Source of the DNA: JBCDJG01 sp038748065
GTDB taxonomy: Bacteria > Pseudomonadota > Gammaproteobacteria > Pseudomonadales > Halieaceae
Length of the DNA: 64,000 bases
Assembly (NCBI GenBank): GCA_038748065.1
Contig: JBCDJG010000019.1
Location: forward strand, 19,808 to 83,807
Reading direction: 5' to 3'
The translations under genes were made by a program, and so were the position numbers. The notes under the pieces are model-generated. The model saw only the letters and a program-made list of their open reading frames with translations. It had not been told where the DNA came from and ran no database searches. This document shows, piece by piece, positions 17,710-27,445 of the stretch (positions within the stretch are counted from its first letter, which is position 1; each line of letters starts with the position of its first letter).

Positions 17710-18789
17710 TTATTCCTCGAAATCTGCGGCCTCGGGTATCTGTCGGTACCAATAAACGCCGTCCTCATCCAGCTCCCGGGTTATCTGTCGACGGGCCATT
17801 AGGCAGTTCAGGTGGGCCATGGTTTCACCGGTTGCCAGACCCAGAGAGCCGTCGCCGATCTCGCGACTGAACAGGGCCGGAAAACAGTCGACGGCGCGTC
17901 GCGGTTCGTCCAGGTAGGCGAACAGGCTGGCCAGGTCCCGCTTGTGGGATTCGATCACCTGAGACAGGCGCACGTGCAGGCCGAAGAAAGGCGATTCGTG
18001 CGCCGGCAATACCAGCAGGTCGTCAGGCAGCAGCTCGCGGATGCGCGCGTTGGTTGCCATCCACTCATTCAGGGGGTCGCCCTCGGGTTCCGTGGGAAAA
18101 ACGCTGACGTTGGGGGTAATGCGCGGCAGCACCTGGTCGCCTGAGATGAGCAGCTTCAGGGCCGGGCAGTACAGGCAGGCGTGCTCCGGCGAGTGACCAC
18201 GGCCAACGATGACCTGCCAGTAGCGGTCACCAATGGTGATGGTCTCTCGGTCTGTGAGGCGCACAAAACTGTCGGGCAGCGGCGAAACGGCCTTGCCGAA
18301 ATTGCCGAACTTCTCCCTGTAGCGCGAAAGTTGCTCCTCGTTGTAACCCGCCCGGCGGTAGAAGCTTAGCGCCACGCCAGGCGCCTCGCGTCCCGTGTCT
18401 GAGACCATAGCGCGACACATCAGGAACTCTTCGCGCGGCATCCACAGTGGGCAGCCAAAGCGTTCTGTGATCCAGCCCGCCAGCCCGACGTGATCCGGGT
18501 GCAGATGCGTGCAGATGACCCGCAAGACGGGTTTGCCGCCCATGAAGCCCTCGAACAGTCCTTCCCAGATCTCTTTGGCGTTGGGCAAGGCCAAGCAGGT
18601 GTCGACGATTGTCCAGCCTTCGCCGTCTTCAAGCAGCCAGAGATTGATATGGTCGAGCGACATGGGCATGGGAAAACGTGCCCAGTACACGCCATCTGCG
18701 ATCTTGATGGGAGCCTGTTCCTCCGGGCCCTGCTCTCTGCCGTAGGGATATTCAAGGCCGCGATAGCGCACTGCTGCTGTGCTGTTCAT
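17710..18789 (-). CDS. MBL-fold metallo-hydrolase
   Basis: A 359-residue metallo-beta-lactamase-fold protein. The metal motif is THLHPDHVG (H95, H97, D99, H100), preceded by WTIVDTCLA with the conserved Asp. Further His ligands are in GHSPEHACLY, and ISGDQVLP adds the bridging Asp. Family members hydrolyse thioesters, lactones or other esters in the cytoplasm. It is the last gene of a long minus-strand run with a TonB receptor, esterase and CoA ligase, so an ester or thioester substrate in that pathway is plausible. Confidence 0.85.
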   Translation of the reverse strand: MNSTAAVRYRGLEYPYGREQGPEEQAPIKIADGVYWARFPMPMSLDHINLWLLEDGEGWTIVDTCLALPNAKEIWEGLFEGFMGGKPVLRVICTHLHPDHVGLAGWITERFGCPLWMPREEFLMCRAMVSDTGREAPGVALSFYRRAGYNEEQLSRYREKFGNFGKAVSPLPDSFVRLTDRETITIGDRYWQVIVGRGHSPEHACLYCPALKLLISGDQVLPRITPNVSVFPTEPEGDPLNEWMATNARIRELLPDDLLVLPAHESPFFGLHVRLSQVIESHKRDLASLFAYLDEPRRAVDCFPALFSREIGDGSLGLATGETMAHLNCLMARRQITRELDEDGVYWYRQIPEAADFEE

Positions 18790-18827
18790 GGTGTATACCG
18801 CGTTGATGTGAGCTGCAATGGTCGCGC

Positions 18828-20720
18828 TTAGCGCGGGGCCTGTCCAGATATTGCCTTTCCTTGCGGTGGCTGGTACCAGATAGCCGACGTAACGGCCCGC
18901 TCTTGAATAGAGGTCGGTTCCGGGGCTGCGATATTGAGCCGCTTGGCGTCATACGTAGACCAGCGCGGCGTGGGTATTTCGATAACCCGGGCGTAGTAAA
19001 AGGTGGCCACGGATGGGTCGAAAGTTGGATCCTGCCACAGAGTCGAGAGCTCGGCAGCGCCAATACGGTTGTCATAGCTTGCCGTGGCGATATCGACGGT
19101 GTTGCCAACTAAGGGCAGGCGCCCGTCGGCATCGGGTATTCGGTCGCCTGCCCAAACAACATCGAAAATCTGCTCATGGCCTTGTCCTTCACTATCGACC
19201 CAGCCCTTGATGACCTGGATTCGGTCAAGGTTGGCGCTGGCGGGGTCGCGCATGGCCCACAGGGCAAAAACGGGTGTATCCGCTGTTCGCCTGGGTAACT
19301 GGCCGCCCATGGGAACACCGTCCTGTTGGGCGGTGGTAATCCAATTGGGGTCGTCGAGCAGCTGGGCCGGCCAGCCCCAGCCACCAAAAAAGCGCACCTG
19401 TATGCGCGGGCCGGAAGTGGCATAGGTCTCTTTGCGCAGCATGGCGTCGAACAGGCTATCGCGGCTGTTTTCCTCGGCCCAGACGGCGGCGAGGCCCGCG
19501 GCGCTCCAGCGTACGCCGCCGGGCATGCTGGCGGGCATGAAGTTGGCGGTGCCCATGCGGATTGCAGCACTGCCGTCGAGCAGGGGTAGTTTGCCGTGAT
19601 AGTTGTTTTCCTCCACAGATGAAGAGGCATTATGGCTATCGGAGGCGCCGATGACGCCGAAGCGATAGGGGTTAAACCCTTCGCTGTGCGACATCTCCAG
19701 ACCTGCACGCAGTGCGTCGCGGATATAGCCGCCGGGCGGTCTGGCATCGTCCTGGCTCTGGCCCAGCACGGTGTCGTAGATTTCAAAGCCAGCGAACTCG
19801 TCCTCGGGGCTGAGCATGGGATGAGTTTCTGATGAGCCCTTCACCTGGAAGATCTCGCTGATGGGCTCGTTGCGCATGCGCTGCTCGGCATAGGATGCTG
19901 TCATAGGCTGGGCGTCGAACATGACGCGGTCATACATCAGGCCGTCGGATACGTTGCCGTTGTGAGGGATAGCGAAGGCGTCCATGCCTGCCGCGCGCTG
20001 CGTGTCGAGCGCGGCCCAGAGGTCGCGCGGGTCTTCCGAGTCGACCGAGCTGAAAGGCACCATGGGGACATCCGTGCCGCGATAAATCACGTTGCGATGC
20101 AGGTTGCGCTCGCCAGGCATCGAGGTCCACTCATAGCCAACGAAGGCGGTGAAACGACCGGGGTCGTTGTGCCGCTCTGCGGCAGCGACGATCTCTCGCC
20201 AGGTGCGCTGGGTGATGTCCTCCCAACCCGGCACGATGGCCTTCTCCAGGTCGAAGCCGGTGAGCGTGCTCACCACCATCCAGGTATTGCCCAGACGCGA
20301 GTCGTTAAGAAGCCGCTCTCTCAGACTGCGCGCGCTTAAAGGCAGGTCTGGCTCTGTCTCGCGGACCACGCCGAGGTATTCCGAGTGGTCTGTCACCGCG
20401 GCGAAATCCAGCGGCTTGTTGATGCGAATGCCATAGCCGGCGCCGTGCTCGATCTCGCCGCCCTTGAAAAAGGTATAGGCATCATCCGGCAGGGTGCGGA
20501 CGCCCATGGTGTAGGCATCTGTGGAGTAACTGGTGTGTACGTGCAGATCACCCCAGTACAGGTTGCGCTGGGGGTTAAAATCACTGGCCTCAAGAGTCGG
20601 CGGCGGAACGACCGCCGCAGGGTCATAGGCCGGGAAGAGGCTGGGGTCCTCGACCGGCCCGCAGGCGGCCAGCGACCCCAAAAACGAGCAGACAGCTAGT
20701 TTGCGGCGCTCAAGCCACAC
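18828..20720 (-). CDS. DUF3604 domain-containing lipoprotein
   Basis: A 630-residue protein of the DUF3604 family, function unknown. The N-terminus has a lipoprotein signal with lipobox LAAC (C20), so it should be anchored on the periplasmic side. The start of the domain reads YWGDLHVHTSYSTDAY, a PHP-like HxH metal-binding motif, followed by AVTDHSEYLG and later SHNASSSVEENNY. This suggests a metal-dependent phosphoesterase-like or hydrolase fold, which is inference. The GTG start lies 11 bases inside the end of the acyl-CoA ligase gene, indicating co-translation. Confidence 0.82.
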   Translation of the reverse strand: MWLERRKLAVCSFLGSLAACGPVEDPSLFPAYDPAAVVPPPTLEASDFNPQRNLYWGDLHVHTSYSTDAYTMGVRTLPDDAYTFFKGGEIEHGAGYGIRINKPLDFAAVTDHSEYLGVVRETEPDLPLSARSLRERLLNDSRLGNTWMVVSTLTGFDLEKAIVPGWEDITQRTWREIVAAAERHNDPGRFTAFVGYEWTSMPGERNLHRNVIYRGTDVPMVPFSSVDSEDPRDLWAALDTQRAAGMDAFAIPHNGNVSDGLMYDRVMFDAQPMTASYAEQRMRNEPISEIFQVKGSSETHPMLSPEDEFAGFEIYDTVLGQSQDDARPPGGYIRDALRAGLEMSHSEGFNPYRFGVIGASDSHNASSSVEENNYHGKLPLLDGSAAIRMGTANFMPASMPGGVRWSAAGLAAVWAEENSRDSLFDAMLRKETYATSGPRIQVRFFGGWGWPAQLLDDPNWITTAQQDGVPMGGQLPRRTADTPVFALWAMRDPASANLDRIQVIKGWVDSEGQGHEQIFDVVWAGDRIPDADGRLPLVGNTVDIATASYDNRIGAAELSTLWQDPTFDPSVATFYYARVIEIPTPRWSTYDAKRLNIAAPEPTSIQERAVTSAIWYQPPQGKAISGQAPR

Positions 20721-22290
20721 CGCGGTCGGAGCCTTCCCAATACTGGGCTCTTACCGCTTTTTTATCGGGCTTGCCCACTGCGGTCAGCGGGATACCATCA
20801 ACAAAGTCCACCGACTTGGGTGCCTGTACGGAGCCCTTGGCGTCTTTCACCAGTGCCTGCAGTTCCGCCGCCAGCTCATCCGAGGCCTCTGCACCGGGCT
20901 TGACCACAACCACGGCCTTGACGGCTTCGCCCCACTGCTCGTCGGGTACGCCTACGACCGCCACCTGGGCAACGGCTGCATGGGTGGTGATCACGTCTTC
21001 CACCTCGCGCGGGAAGACATTGAAACCGCCGGTGACGATCATGTCTTTGGTGCGATCCACGATATAGAGAAAGCCTTCGTCGTCGAAGCGGCCCACGTCG
21101 CCGGTGTGCAGCCAGCCGCCGGCAAAGGTCTCCGCGGTCTGTTCGGGCATGTCTTTATAGCCTTTCATGACTAGCGGGCCGCGCACGCAAATCTCGCCGG
21201 GCTCGCCGGGCGCAACCTCGTTGTTGTCGCCGTCCCGGAGTGAGATATGCACCCAGGGCGTGGGCCGTCCACATGAGCTAAGGCGCTCCGGTTTGGACAG
21301 GTCGTGCTCTTTGCGAGTCATGTTGGTGATAACCATGGGGCATTCGGATTGCCCAAAGAACTGGTAGAAGACGTGACCCCATTTCTCAATGCCCTCCTTC
21401 AGGCGTGCCGGGCTCATGGGCGAGGCACCGTAGAATATGGTTTCCATGCTCGACATATCGGCGGTGGCTGAACGCGGTGAATCCAGCAGGAAGTAGAGCA
21501 TCACTGGCACCAGCATGGTCAGGGTGATTTTGTGCTGCTCGATAAGATCGAAAAACTCATCGGGGCTGAAGCCCTGCATGACATAAAAGGCGCCACCCTT
21601 CTGTAGCACAGGCACGAAAAAAGCGGCCGCGGCGTGGGACAGAGGCGTGGCGAAGAGCATGCGGCACTCCTCAGGGAACTCCCACTCGCAGAGCTGGATC
21701 TGGGTCATGTAAGCGGACTGGGCATAGCTGCTCATCACGCCCTTGGGTTTACCGGTAGTGCCACCGGTGAAGTTAACCGAGGACGTATCGGTGGGTTTGA
21801 CCTCTGGCGCGACCAGCGCTTGCGGCTCGAAAGTATCGGCCAGGGCCATATAGTCTTCGCCGACTTCAGACGGCCCAAAGGCCATAAGATGCTTGAGCCC
21901 CGGGACCCGCTCTTTCAGCGCGGCCACCACGGGCTCGAAGTTATCCTGGTCGAAGACGAGGCACTCTATTTCAGCAGCCTTCAAGACATACTCGTGGTCA
22001 TCCAGTGAGCCCAGCGGGTGCAGTGGCGTGCCGATGCAGCCAGCCAGCTGCATGGCGGCGGTGTTAGACAGCACTTCGGGTCGGTTCGCAGAGATAATCG
22101 CCACCCGGCTGCCTGGGCCGAGGCCCTTGGACTGCAGCGCCTGGACCATCTGACTGGTGCGCTCGCGCACCTGCCGATAAGTTGCCATAGTATCGCCAAT
22201 GACGAGGCAGGGCTCATCGTTGAAACGGTTCAGGGCATCGATCATCAGGTGCGCCATAGCGGGCGGATAGTAAAGAGCGTCGTTACTCAT
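20710..22290 (-). CDS. AMP-binding acyl-CoA synthetase/ligase
   Basis: A 526-residue ANL-family adenylating enzyme. The ATP loop is FTGGTTGKPKG (174-184). The hinge region is WLHTGDVGRFDDEGF with DRTKDMIVTGGFNVFP, and the C-terminal catalytic lysine lies in TAVGKPDKKAV. It activates a carboxylic acid to its CoA thioester in the cytoplasm. A GGAAG ribosome site precedes the ATG. Lying between an HSL-type esterase and the DUF3604 gene, it probably activates the acid released by the esterase. The acid is not identifiable. Confidence 0.9.
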   Translation of the reverse strand: MSNDALYYPPAMAHLMIDALNRFNDEPCLVIGDTMATYRQVRERTSQMVQALQSKGLGPGSRVAIISANRPEVLSNTAAMQLAGCIGTPLHPLGSLDDHEYVLKAAEIECLVFDQDNFEPVVAALKERVPGLKHLMAFGPSEVGEDYMALADTFEPQALVAPEVKPTDTSSVNFTGGTTGKPKGVMSSYAQSAYMTQIQLCEWEFPEECRMLFATPLSHAAAAFFVPVLQKGGAFYVMQGFSPDEFFDLIEQHKITLTMLVPVMLYFLLDSPRSATADMSSMETIFYGASPMSPARLKEGIEKWGHVFYQFFGQSECPMVITNMTRKEHDLSKPERLSSCGRPTPWVHISLRDGDNNEVAPGEPGEICVRGPLVMKGYKDMPEQTAETFAGGWLHTGDVGRFDDEGFLYIVDRTKDMIVTGGFNVFPREVEDVITTHAAVAQVAVVGVPDEQWGEAVKAVVVVKPGAEASDELAAELQALVKDAKGSVQAPKSVDFVDGIPLTAVGKPDKKAVRAQYWEGSDRGVA

Positions 22291-22312
22291 TGCGGCTTCC
22301 TTGATAGGTCAA

Positions 22313-23269
22313 TTATTGGCTTGAGAGCGCGCGCCTAAGTACGGCGATCAGCTCGGTGTTCTCGCGCTGGCTGACTTCGGCAGTTGGTACCATGGCCGAG
22401 CCGTGGAAGGTGCCGGGAAAGCTGTGTAGTTCGGTAGCAACGCCAGCCTGCATGAGTTTCAGCGCGTAGAAGATGCCCTCGTCGCGCAGAGGGTCAAACT
22501 CCATGGTGCTGACATAGGCGGGCGGCAGGCCCTTTAGCTCGTCGATCTCGGCCCGGGCTGGCGCAGCCAATACTGGCACCTCGCTGCTGGCGCGGGTGTA
22601 GGCGTCGCCGAGATAGAAATCCCAGCTATAGACAGCAGCCCGGCTATTCCACATGGGCGTATCGACGAAGGCCTGCATACTTGGCGTCTCCAGGCGGTCG
22701 TCCAACTCCGGGATCCCCAGGTACTGAAAACACAAAGCCGGCCCGCCGCGCTCCTTGGCAAGTAGCGCGGTTGCGGCGGCGAGGCCGCCGCCTGCGCTCA
22801 TACCCATCACGGCGATGCGTGCGGGATCGATGCTGTAGCTGCCCGCGTTCTCGGCCAACCAAACGAGCGACGCATAGCAGTCCTCCAGCCCGCCCGGGAA
22901 AGGCGTTTCGGGTGCCAGCCGGTAGTCCACCGACAGGATCGGTGTGCCAAGTTCACGGCAGAGGGCGAGGCAGCTGCCCATTTCTGAATCAAGGCTACCG
23001 ATCACGAAGCCACCACCGTGGATGTGCAGCAGGGCGCCAGTGGTGTCGGTTGCGCCCTCGGGTCTGTACAGTCGCACAGGGACATCCGGCGCGTTTTCGG
23101 GCCCGGGCACGGTGAAGTTCTCTACGATAACGCCGGTGGCATCGACCTCGGCATTCATGGCGGCGACCATGGCTTCGAAGCCCTCGCGCGCGGCGACGGG
23201 GTCCTCGATGGACAGTTCCGGCACCAGATCAATGATCGGTGCGAGCTCGGGGTCGATGTTATAGGCCAT
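22313..23269 (-). CDS. Alpha/beta hydrolase, hormone-sensitive-lipase family esterase
   Basis: A 318-residue carboxylesterase. The oxyanion motif HGGG is at 84-87 and the nucleophile elbow GMSAG has S158. The acidic residue lies in EFDPLRDEG and the catalytic His in TFHGSAM. No signal peptide is seen, so it is cytoplasmic. An AGGAG ribosome site precedes the ATG. Its place before the acyl-CoA ligase suggests that an imported ester is cleaved here before CoA activation. Confidence 0.9.
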   Translation of the reverse strand: MAYNIDPELAPIIDLVPELSIEDPVAAREGFEAMVAAMNAEVDATGVIVENFTVPGPENAPDVPVRLYRPEGATDTTGALLHIHGGGFVIGSLDSEMGSCLALCRELGTPILSVDYRLAPETPFPGGLEDCYASLVWLAENAGSYSIDPARIAVMGMSAGGGLAAATALLAKERGGPALCFQYLGIPELDDRLETPSMQAFVDTPMWNSRAAVYSWDFYLGDAYTRASSEVPVLAAPARAEIDELKGLPPAYVSTMEFDPLRDEGIFYALKLMQAGVATELHSFPGTFHGSAMVPTAEVSQRENTELIAVLRRALSSQ

Positions 23270-23394
23270 AGGGGCTCCTTTGTCCGGGATGTCAGTGTGC
23301 CGTCGCAGCCGGCGGCGGCAATGTCGCCAAGGGCCACTTTGCTTGACTCAGGCCGCCAAGGCCTAAGCCCTTGGCAGTAAACAGTGTAGCCGCA

Positions 23395-24690
23395 TCAGGC
23401 CTTGTCGAGTGCCCGGAGGCGCTCGAGATGGCGCGATGAGTTTACCGTGAGGAGGAGAAGCCCGGCCAGCGCACAGCAGGCGCTCATGAGAAGAACGATG
23501 TCCGCGGAATTCAGCCGGGCCGACAGGTCAGCATAGACTCCAGCGCCGACAGATCTGGCGAAGTTTGCGGCCGCCATGTAGATGGCAAATTGGGTGGCCG
23601 CAACGCGCTCCCAGCAAATGTTCATATGCAATGCGATGAAGGCGATGAAGGCGATCTGCACCATGGCAGATTGGAAACCGAGAATCGACAAAGGCACATA
23701 AGCGCTGGCCGTCCACTGATCAACGAAGAGCCAGCTGGCGAAGTAACACAGGAAAAGCCCCGCCAGGCTCAGGAGAAAGAAGTATTTCGCTCCGTGACGG
23801 TCGATCAGTGGGCCCAACAGTAAACCCAGTGTGGCAACGATAAAGCCGATCAATGAGTTCCAGGTAGTAAAGTCGATGGTGTCGAAACCCAGCTCCTGTA
23901 CGGTCACGATGGGTGCCAAGGCCAACCAGACGCCGTCTGTCACACGCCACAAAAAAGCGACTGACATCAGCACGAGGCTGGCCGGCAGCGCAATGACCTT
24001 GAAGGTATCGCGAAAGATGTCGCGCCAGCGGTCTGCCTGTAGCTCGATGGATCTTGCCGTGGCAGCGCCATCGGTCCAGGGCAGGCGCTTCTCGCCTGAT
24101 CTCTCGCGCACGAGAATGGCCAGTGCAAGGATCAGGGCGATCCCGAGTGCCAGAAGCCAACAGGCCCCAGGCAGGCCAAAGTGGACGAGGGTAAGGCCGC
24201 TGACGGCGCCTGATCCGGATAGACCGCTGATTTGACCGAAGGCCATAAATGCATTGGCGCGTCCGCGTTCGTCGAGCGGCAGCACGTCAATGGCCATGCC
24301 ATCGACGGCGACGTCTTGTACGGCGGCAAACAGATTGACGATGAAGCCGGCAGCCGTCAGATAGGCGATTTGTTGGGTGGGGTCGGGCGTGAGGCCCATG
24401 CCGATCATGGATAGCAGCAGTCCACCCTGGGCGGCAATCACCCAGGGGCGGCGCCGGCCCATGGGCAGGTAGGAAAAGCGATCCATGATGGGCCCGGCAA
24501 AGAGCTTGAAGGCCCAGGGCAGGCTGGAGATGGCAACGAAACTGGCGACAGCCGCTGGAGCCTGGCCTGCCTCTGCAAGCCAGGCCGGAAGCGCGACGAG
24601 CAGCAACCCGACGGGCAGGCCCTGGGCGATATAGAACAACGTGAAAGAAGCAAGGCGGGTGCTGCGATTCTCTGCCAGGACAAGGTTCAC
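23395..24690 (-). CDS. MFS transporter, AmpG-like
   Basis: A 431-residue inner-membrane transporter with about 12 helices and a GTG start. The N-terminal segment FTLFYIAQGLPVGLLLVALP and the ISSLPWAFKLFAGPIMDRF stretch resemble AmpG-type permeases, which carry muropeptides or, in other bacteria, other bulky solutes. In the context of the TonB receptor, periplasmic hydrolases and cytoplasmic esterase, it is the likely inner-membrane step of the same uptake route. A peptidoglycan-recycling role is less likely here. Confidence 0.85.
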   Translation of the reverse strand: MNLVLAENRSTRLASFTLFYIAQGLPVGLLLVALPAWLAEAGQAPAAVASFVAISSLPWAFKLFAGPIMDRFSYLPMGRRRPWVIAAQGGLLLSMIGMGLTPDPTQQIAYLTAAGFIVNLFAAVQDVAVDGMAIDVLPLDERGRANAFMAFGQISGLSGSGAVSGLTLVHFGLPGACWLLALGIALILALAILVRERSGEKRLPWTDGAATARSIELQADRWRDIFRDTFKVIALPASLVLMSVAFLWRVTDGVWLALAPIVTVQELGFDTIDFTTWNSLIGFIVATLGLLLGPLIDRHGAKYFFLLSLAGLFLCYFASWLFVDQWTASAYVPLSILGFQSAMVQIAFIAFIALHMNICWERVAATQFAIYMAAANFARSVGAGVYADLSARLNSADIVLLMSACCALAGLLLLTVNSSRHLERLRALDKA

Positions 24691-24723
24691 GAGGGGCGGC
24701 GCGCCGCCCTGCTAAGAACCTCT

Positions 24724-25830
24724 TTAGCGGATGCGAACGGGCCCCGTCCACATGCGCTGCGGGTAGCTGCCTTTCTTGAGGGTGATTTCACTGACTAATG
24801 AACCCGTATCAAAGTCTATAACGCTTACTACATCGGATTTCCGCGCGCTGACAAAGCAAAGCTTACCGTCACTGCTCGGTATTGCCCAGCTCGGCTGACC
24901 GGGTGTGTTCACTATTGCGCGTCGCTCCAGGGATGGGTAGTCGATGATGGCCGTGTAATCGGACACCGTGCCGGCGACGCAAAGGCGATCGCCGCTGCCT
25001 GACAGGGCGAGGCCATGATGGGCCGTGTGGGGAAAGTCTGCCTGATGTGGGTTGATTTCGGGCAGGTGTACTGTCTTAAGTACAGTCTTGGTGGGTACGT
25101 CATAAATGATGAAGCCGTGTAACTTGTCGAGTTGCATGGCGAACTTCTCGCCATCGGGCAGTTTCAGAAAGGGCCTCACACCCTCGACAAATTCATGCTG
25201 CTCCACGACCTGCAGCGTCTGTGGATCGAACTCGGTAAAGCGGTCGCCATAGACATGGCCGACGTAGCCCCGGGTGTTGTCGCTGTTGATCTTGACGTTG
25301 TGCGGGCCTTCACCAGTGAGCACGAAGCCGATGATCGTCTGCGATGCGATATCTATTACAACGACGCCCAGCTCGTTGAGGATTGAGACGTACAGTCGCT
25401 TGCCTTTCGGGCCCAGCGTCATATGGTCAGGCCGCCCGACAACGGGGTACTCCATGCCGGGCACCAACTTGCCCAGGGTTTCATTGGTCGGGATACGCCA
25501 CAGTAGTTCGCCGCTGGTCAGCGAATAGGCCGAGACGTCGCGTGGGAAGGGGCGGGAGATAATCGCCGTGTCGCCGTCATCCAGGACGATGATGTCGTCT
25601 GCATAGGGCACGGGTATCGGCAAGGCCACTCTATCCGTTGCGACGTCAATGTAGCGTTCTATTTCCCAGGTCTCTGGATTGATGATAGCCAGAGTGCCAG
25701 CCATGTTGTTGGCGACCACCAGGCGGTTTTCAAGGTCGGCCGCCGTCGCGCCAATAGGCGAAACCGCCAGTGTGAACAGGAATATCAGGCATTTGGCCCT
25801 GAGAGACGTTAGACGAGCGTTCGTGTGCAT
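24724..25830 (-). CDS. Secreted YncE-like beta-propeller protein
   Basis: A 368-residue protein starting at MHTNARLTSL, with a signal peptide (CLIFLFTLAVSPIGATAA). The body consists of repeated propeller strands such as RLVVANNMAGTLAIINPETW, LYVSILNELGVVVIDIASQ and CFVSARKSDVVSVIDFDTG. These are typical of the YVTN/YncE seven-bladed family found in the periplasm. No catalytic residues are evident; it probably binds a ligand or partner. It lies between a lipoprotein serine hydrolase and the MFS gene in the same transcription unit. Confidence 0.8.
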   Translation of the reverse strand: MHTNARLTSLRAKCLIFLFTLAVSPIGATAADLENRLVVANNMAGTLAIINPETWEIERYIDVATDRVALPIPVPYADDIIVLDDGDTAIISRPFPRDVSAYSLTSGELLWRIPTNETLGKLVPGMEYPVVGRPDHMTLGPKGKRLYVSILNELGVVVIDIASQTIIGFVLTGEGPHNVKINSDNTRGYVGHVYGDRFTEFDPQTLQVVEQHEFVEGVRPFLKLPDGEKFAMQLDKLHGFIIYDVPTKTVLKTVHLPEINPHQADFPHTAHHGLALSGSGDRLCVAGTVSDYTAIIDYPSLERRAIVNTPGQPSWAIPSSDGKLCFVSARKSDVVSVIDFDTGSLVSEITLKKGSYPQRMWTGPVRIR

Positions 25831-25834
25831 GCTT

Positions 25835-27439
25835 TTATCCTTGATCGGGTTGGTCTTCGGAGGCGCTACGTAGCTGCGCGGTCTGCTGTGTGGGCAAGGC
25901 GTCGATGAGCACGGGGAACGCCGCTTCCAGCGATTCGTTGGCGTGGTTGCTACCGGCCAATGAGTTGAAGCCCTGGTAATGGCCCATCCGCACGACGACC
26001 AGGTCAAGGTGGGGCACGATAACAACGAATTGCCCACCGCCTCCCGCCATCACATAGGCTTCGGAGGGCAAGCCCGGCCAGACCTTGCCCTGGTTCAGCC
26101 AGAACTGGCCGCCGTAGCGCGGCTCGTCCCAGGCGGGTGCGGGTGTGGATACGAACTCGACGAAGCCCTCTGGCAGAATCCTTTCACCTGCCCACTGTCC
26201 GTCATTCAGGTAGAGCATGCCGAGCCTTGCCCAGTCTATCGCCCGCCCATACTCAAAGCCGGTAGAGACAAAATTGCCATAGGCGTCGGTTTCCAGAATG
26301 AGCTTGCGCACGCCGATGCGATCGAACAAATCCGTTTGGGGAAAGGCGTGGTAGGACTGCCCGCGCGCCTCTACTGTACGTCGGACGATGTAGCCCAGAG
26401 TGAGCGGGTCGGAGTTCTGGTAGTGGCCCACGGTACCGGGCGGATGCTCGAGCGGCCGGTTGACTGAAAAATCGAATACGTCAATGGCATCACGATAGAC
26501 ATACAGGTGATCGGGAGCGGCCTCGCTCCACTGCCAGATAGGATCGGTATGCTTCGAGAAATCGAGGCCGCTCGACATCTGTAGCAAATGGGTGATGGAA
26601 ATCTCGCCGCGCGGGTCGCCCGGCTGCGACCACTCTGGCACCGGTGCGGGCCCGTCGAGAGACAGCGCCTCGCCCTGCTGCATCAACACCCCGATTAGCG
26701 TGGCTGTGAGGCTCTTACCCATAGACCAGCTGACCAGTGCGGTCTCCCGCGTGGCGCCTGCGCCGTAGCGTTCGCCGATAATCTGGCCCTTATAAACGGC
26801 TACGAAAGCAGCCGTGTAGGCTTTCTCATTGGCGAAGGCAAGGTCCATCGCCGCCTCAACCTGATCGAAATCAACACCGGAATCTGCAGATGCGCGAGCG
26901 TCCAGGCTGCCCATGGGCCAAGGCATGGAATCCTCAGCTGGCAGGGCAGACTGCACTTCCACCGGCTCGAAGAAAATCTCAGCGCTGCCCTCTGGGTGGA
27001 TAATGCAACCCTGATCGCCATAGAACCCCGCCGAGCGGGTCATACCTGCATCACTAAGACTGACACGCTTCAGATTGTTATCAACCGAGATGGTGACACG
27101 CTGCTGCAAGCGCTCATTGGCAGGTTTCATGCTGCGGGTCGGAATATCGATATCCGTGAGAATCGCGGTGTTGGCAAAGGCGCTGTGCGTCAGCGAGGCG
27201 TCACGCTCCAGACCGGCAACAAAGAGTGACGAGCACAGGACCTTGGCGGCAAAGGCAAGATCTGTCTCAAGAATAGCTTCCTCATCAATAACAAGGCCGA
27301 TTAAGCGATCACAGCCTGCCGTCGTGATGCTGATGGCCAGGGCCATACCCAGTGCGGCCCATCGTCGCGTACACGGCAAGCAAGGCTTCGTGTTTGGCCT
27401 GACGTATTGTGATGTTTCGGATAATTCAGATCTCAACAT
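25835..27439 (-). CDS. Serine hydrolase, class C beta-lactamase family, probable lipoprotein
   Basis: A 534-residue protein with a lipobox-like TTAGC at residues 39-43. The catalytic domain starts near residue 190: SxxK is S239-M-G-K242, the second motif is Y340-Q-N342, and the usual KTG position reads GGGGQ (466-470). This arrangement resembles NylB/esterase-type enzymes more than true beta-lactamases. The first 150 or so residues after the signal form an extra domain I do not recognise. It should act in the periplasm on an ester or amide. Its start lies 7 bases from the TonB receptor stop, so the two are co-transcribed. Confidence 0.85.
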   Translation of the reverse strand: MLRSELSETSQYVRPNTKPCLPCTRRWAALGMALAISITTAGCDRLIGLVIDEEAILETDLAFAAKVLCSSLFVAGLERDASLTHSAFANTAILTDIDIPTRSMKPANERLQQRVTISVDNNLKRVSLSDAGMTRSAGFYGDQGCIIHPEGSAEIFFEPVEVQSALPAEDSMPWPMGSLDARASADSGVDFDQVEAAMDLAFANEKAYTAAFVAVYKGQIIGERYGAGATRETALVSWSMGKSLTATLIGVLMQQGEALSLDGPAPVPEWSQPGDPRGEISITHLLQMSSGLDFSKHTDPIWQWSEAAPDHLYVYRDAIDVFDFSVNRPLEHPPGTVGHYQNSDPLTLGYIVRRTVEARGQSYHAFPQTDLFDRIGVRKLILETDAYGNFVSTGFEYGRAIDWARLGMLYLNDGQWAGERILPEGFVEFVSTPAPAWDEPRYGGQFWLNQGKVWPGLPSEAYVMAGGGGQFVVIVPHLDLVVVRMGHYQGFNSLAGSNHANESLEAAFPVLIDALPTQQTAQLRSASEDQPDQG

Positions 27440-27445
27440 AGGTCC

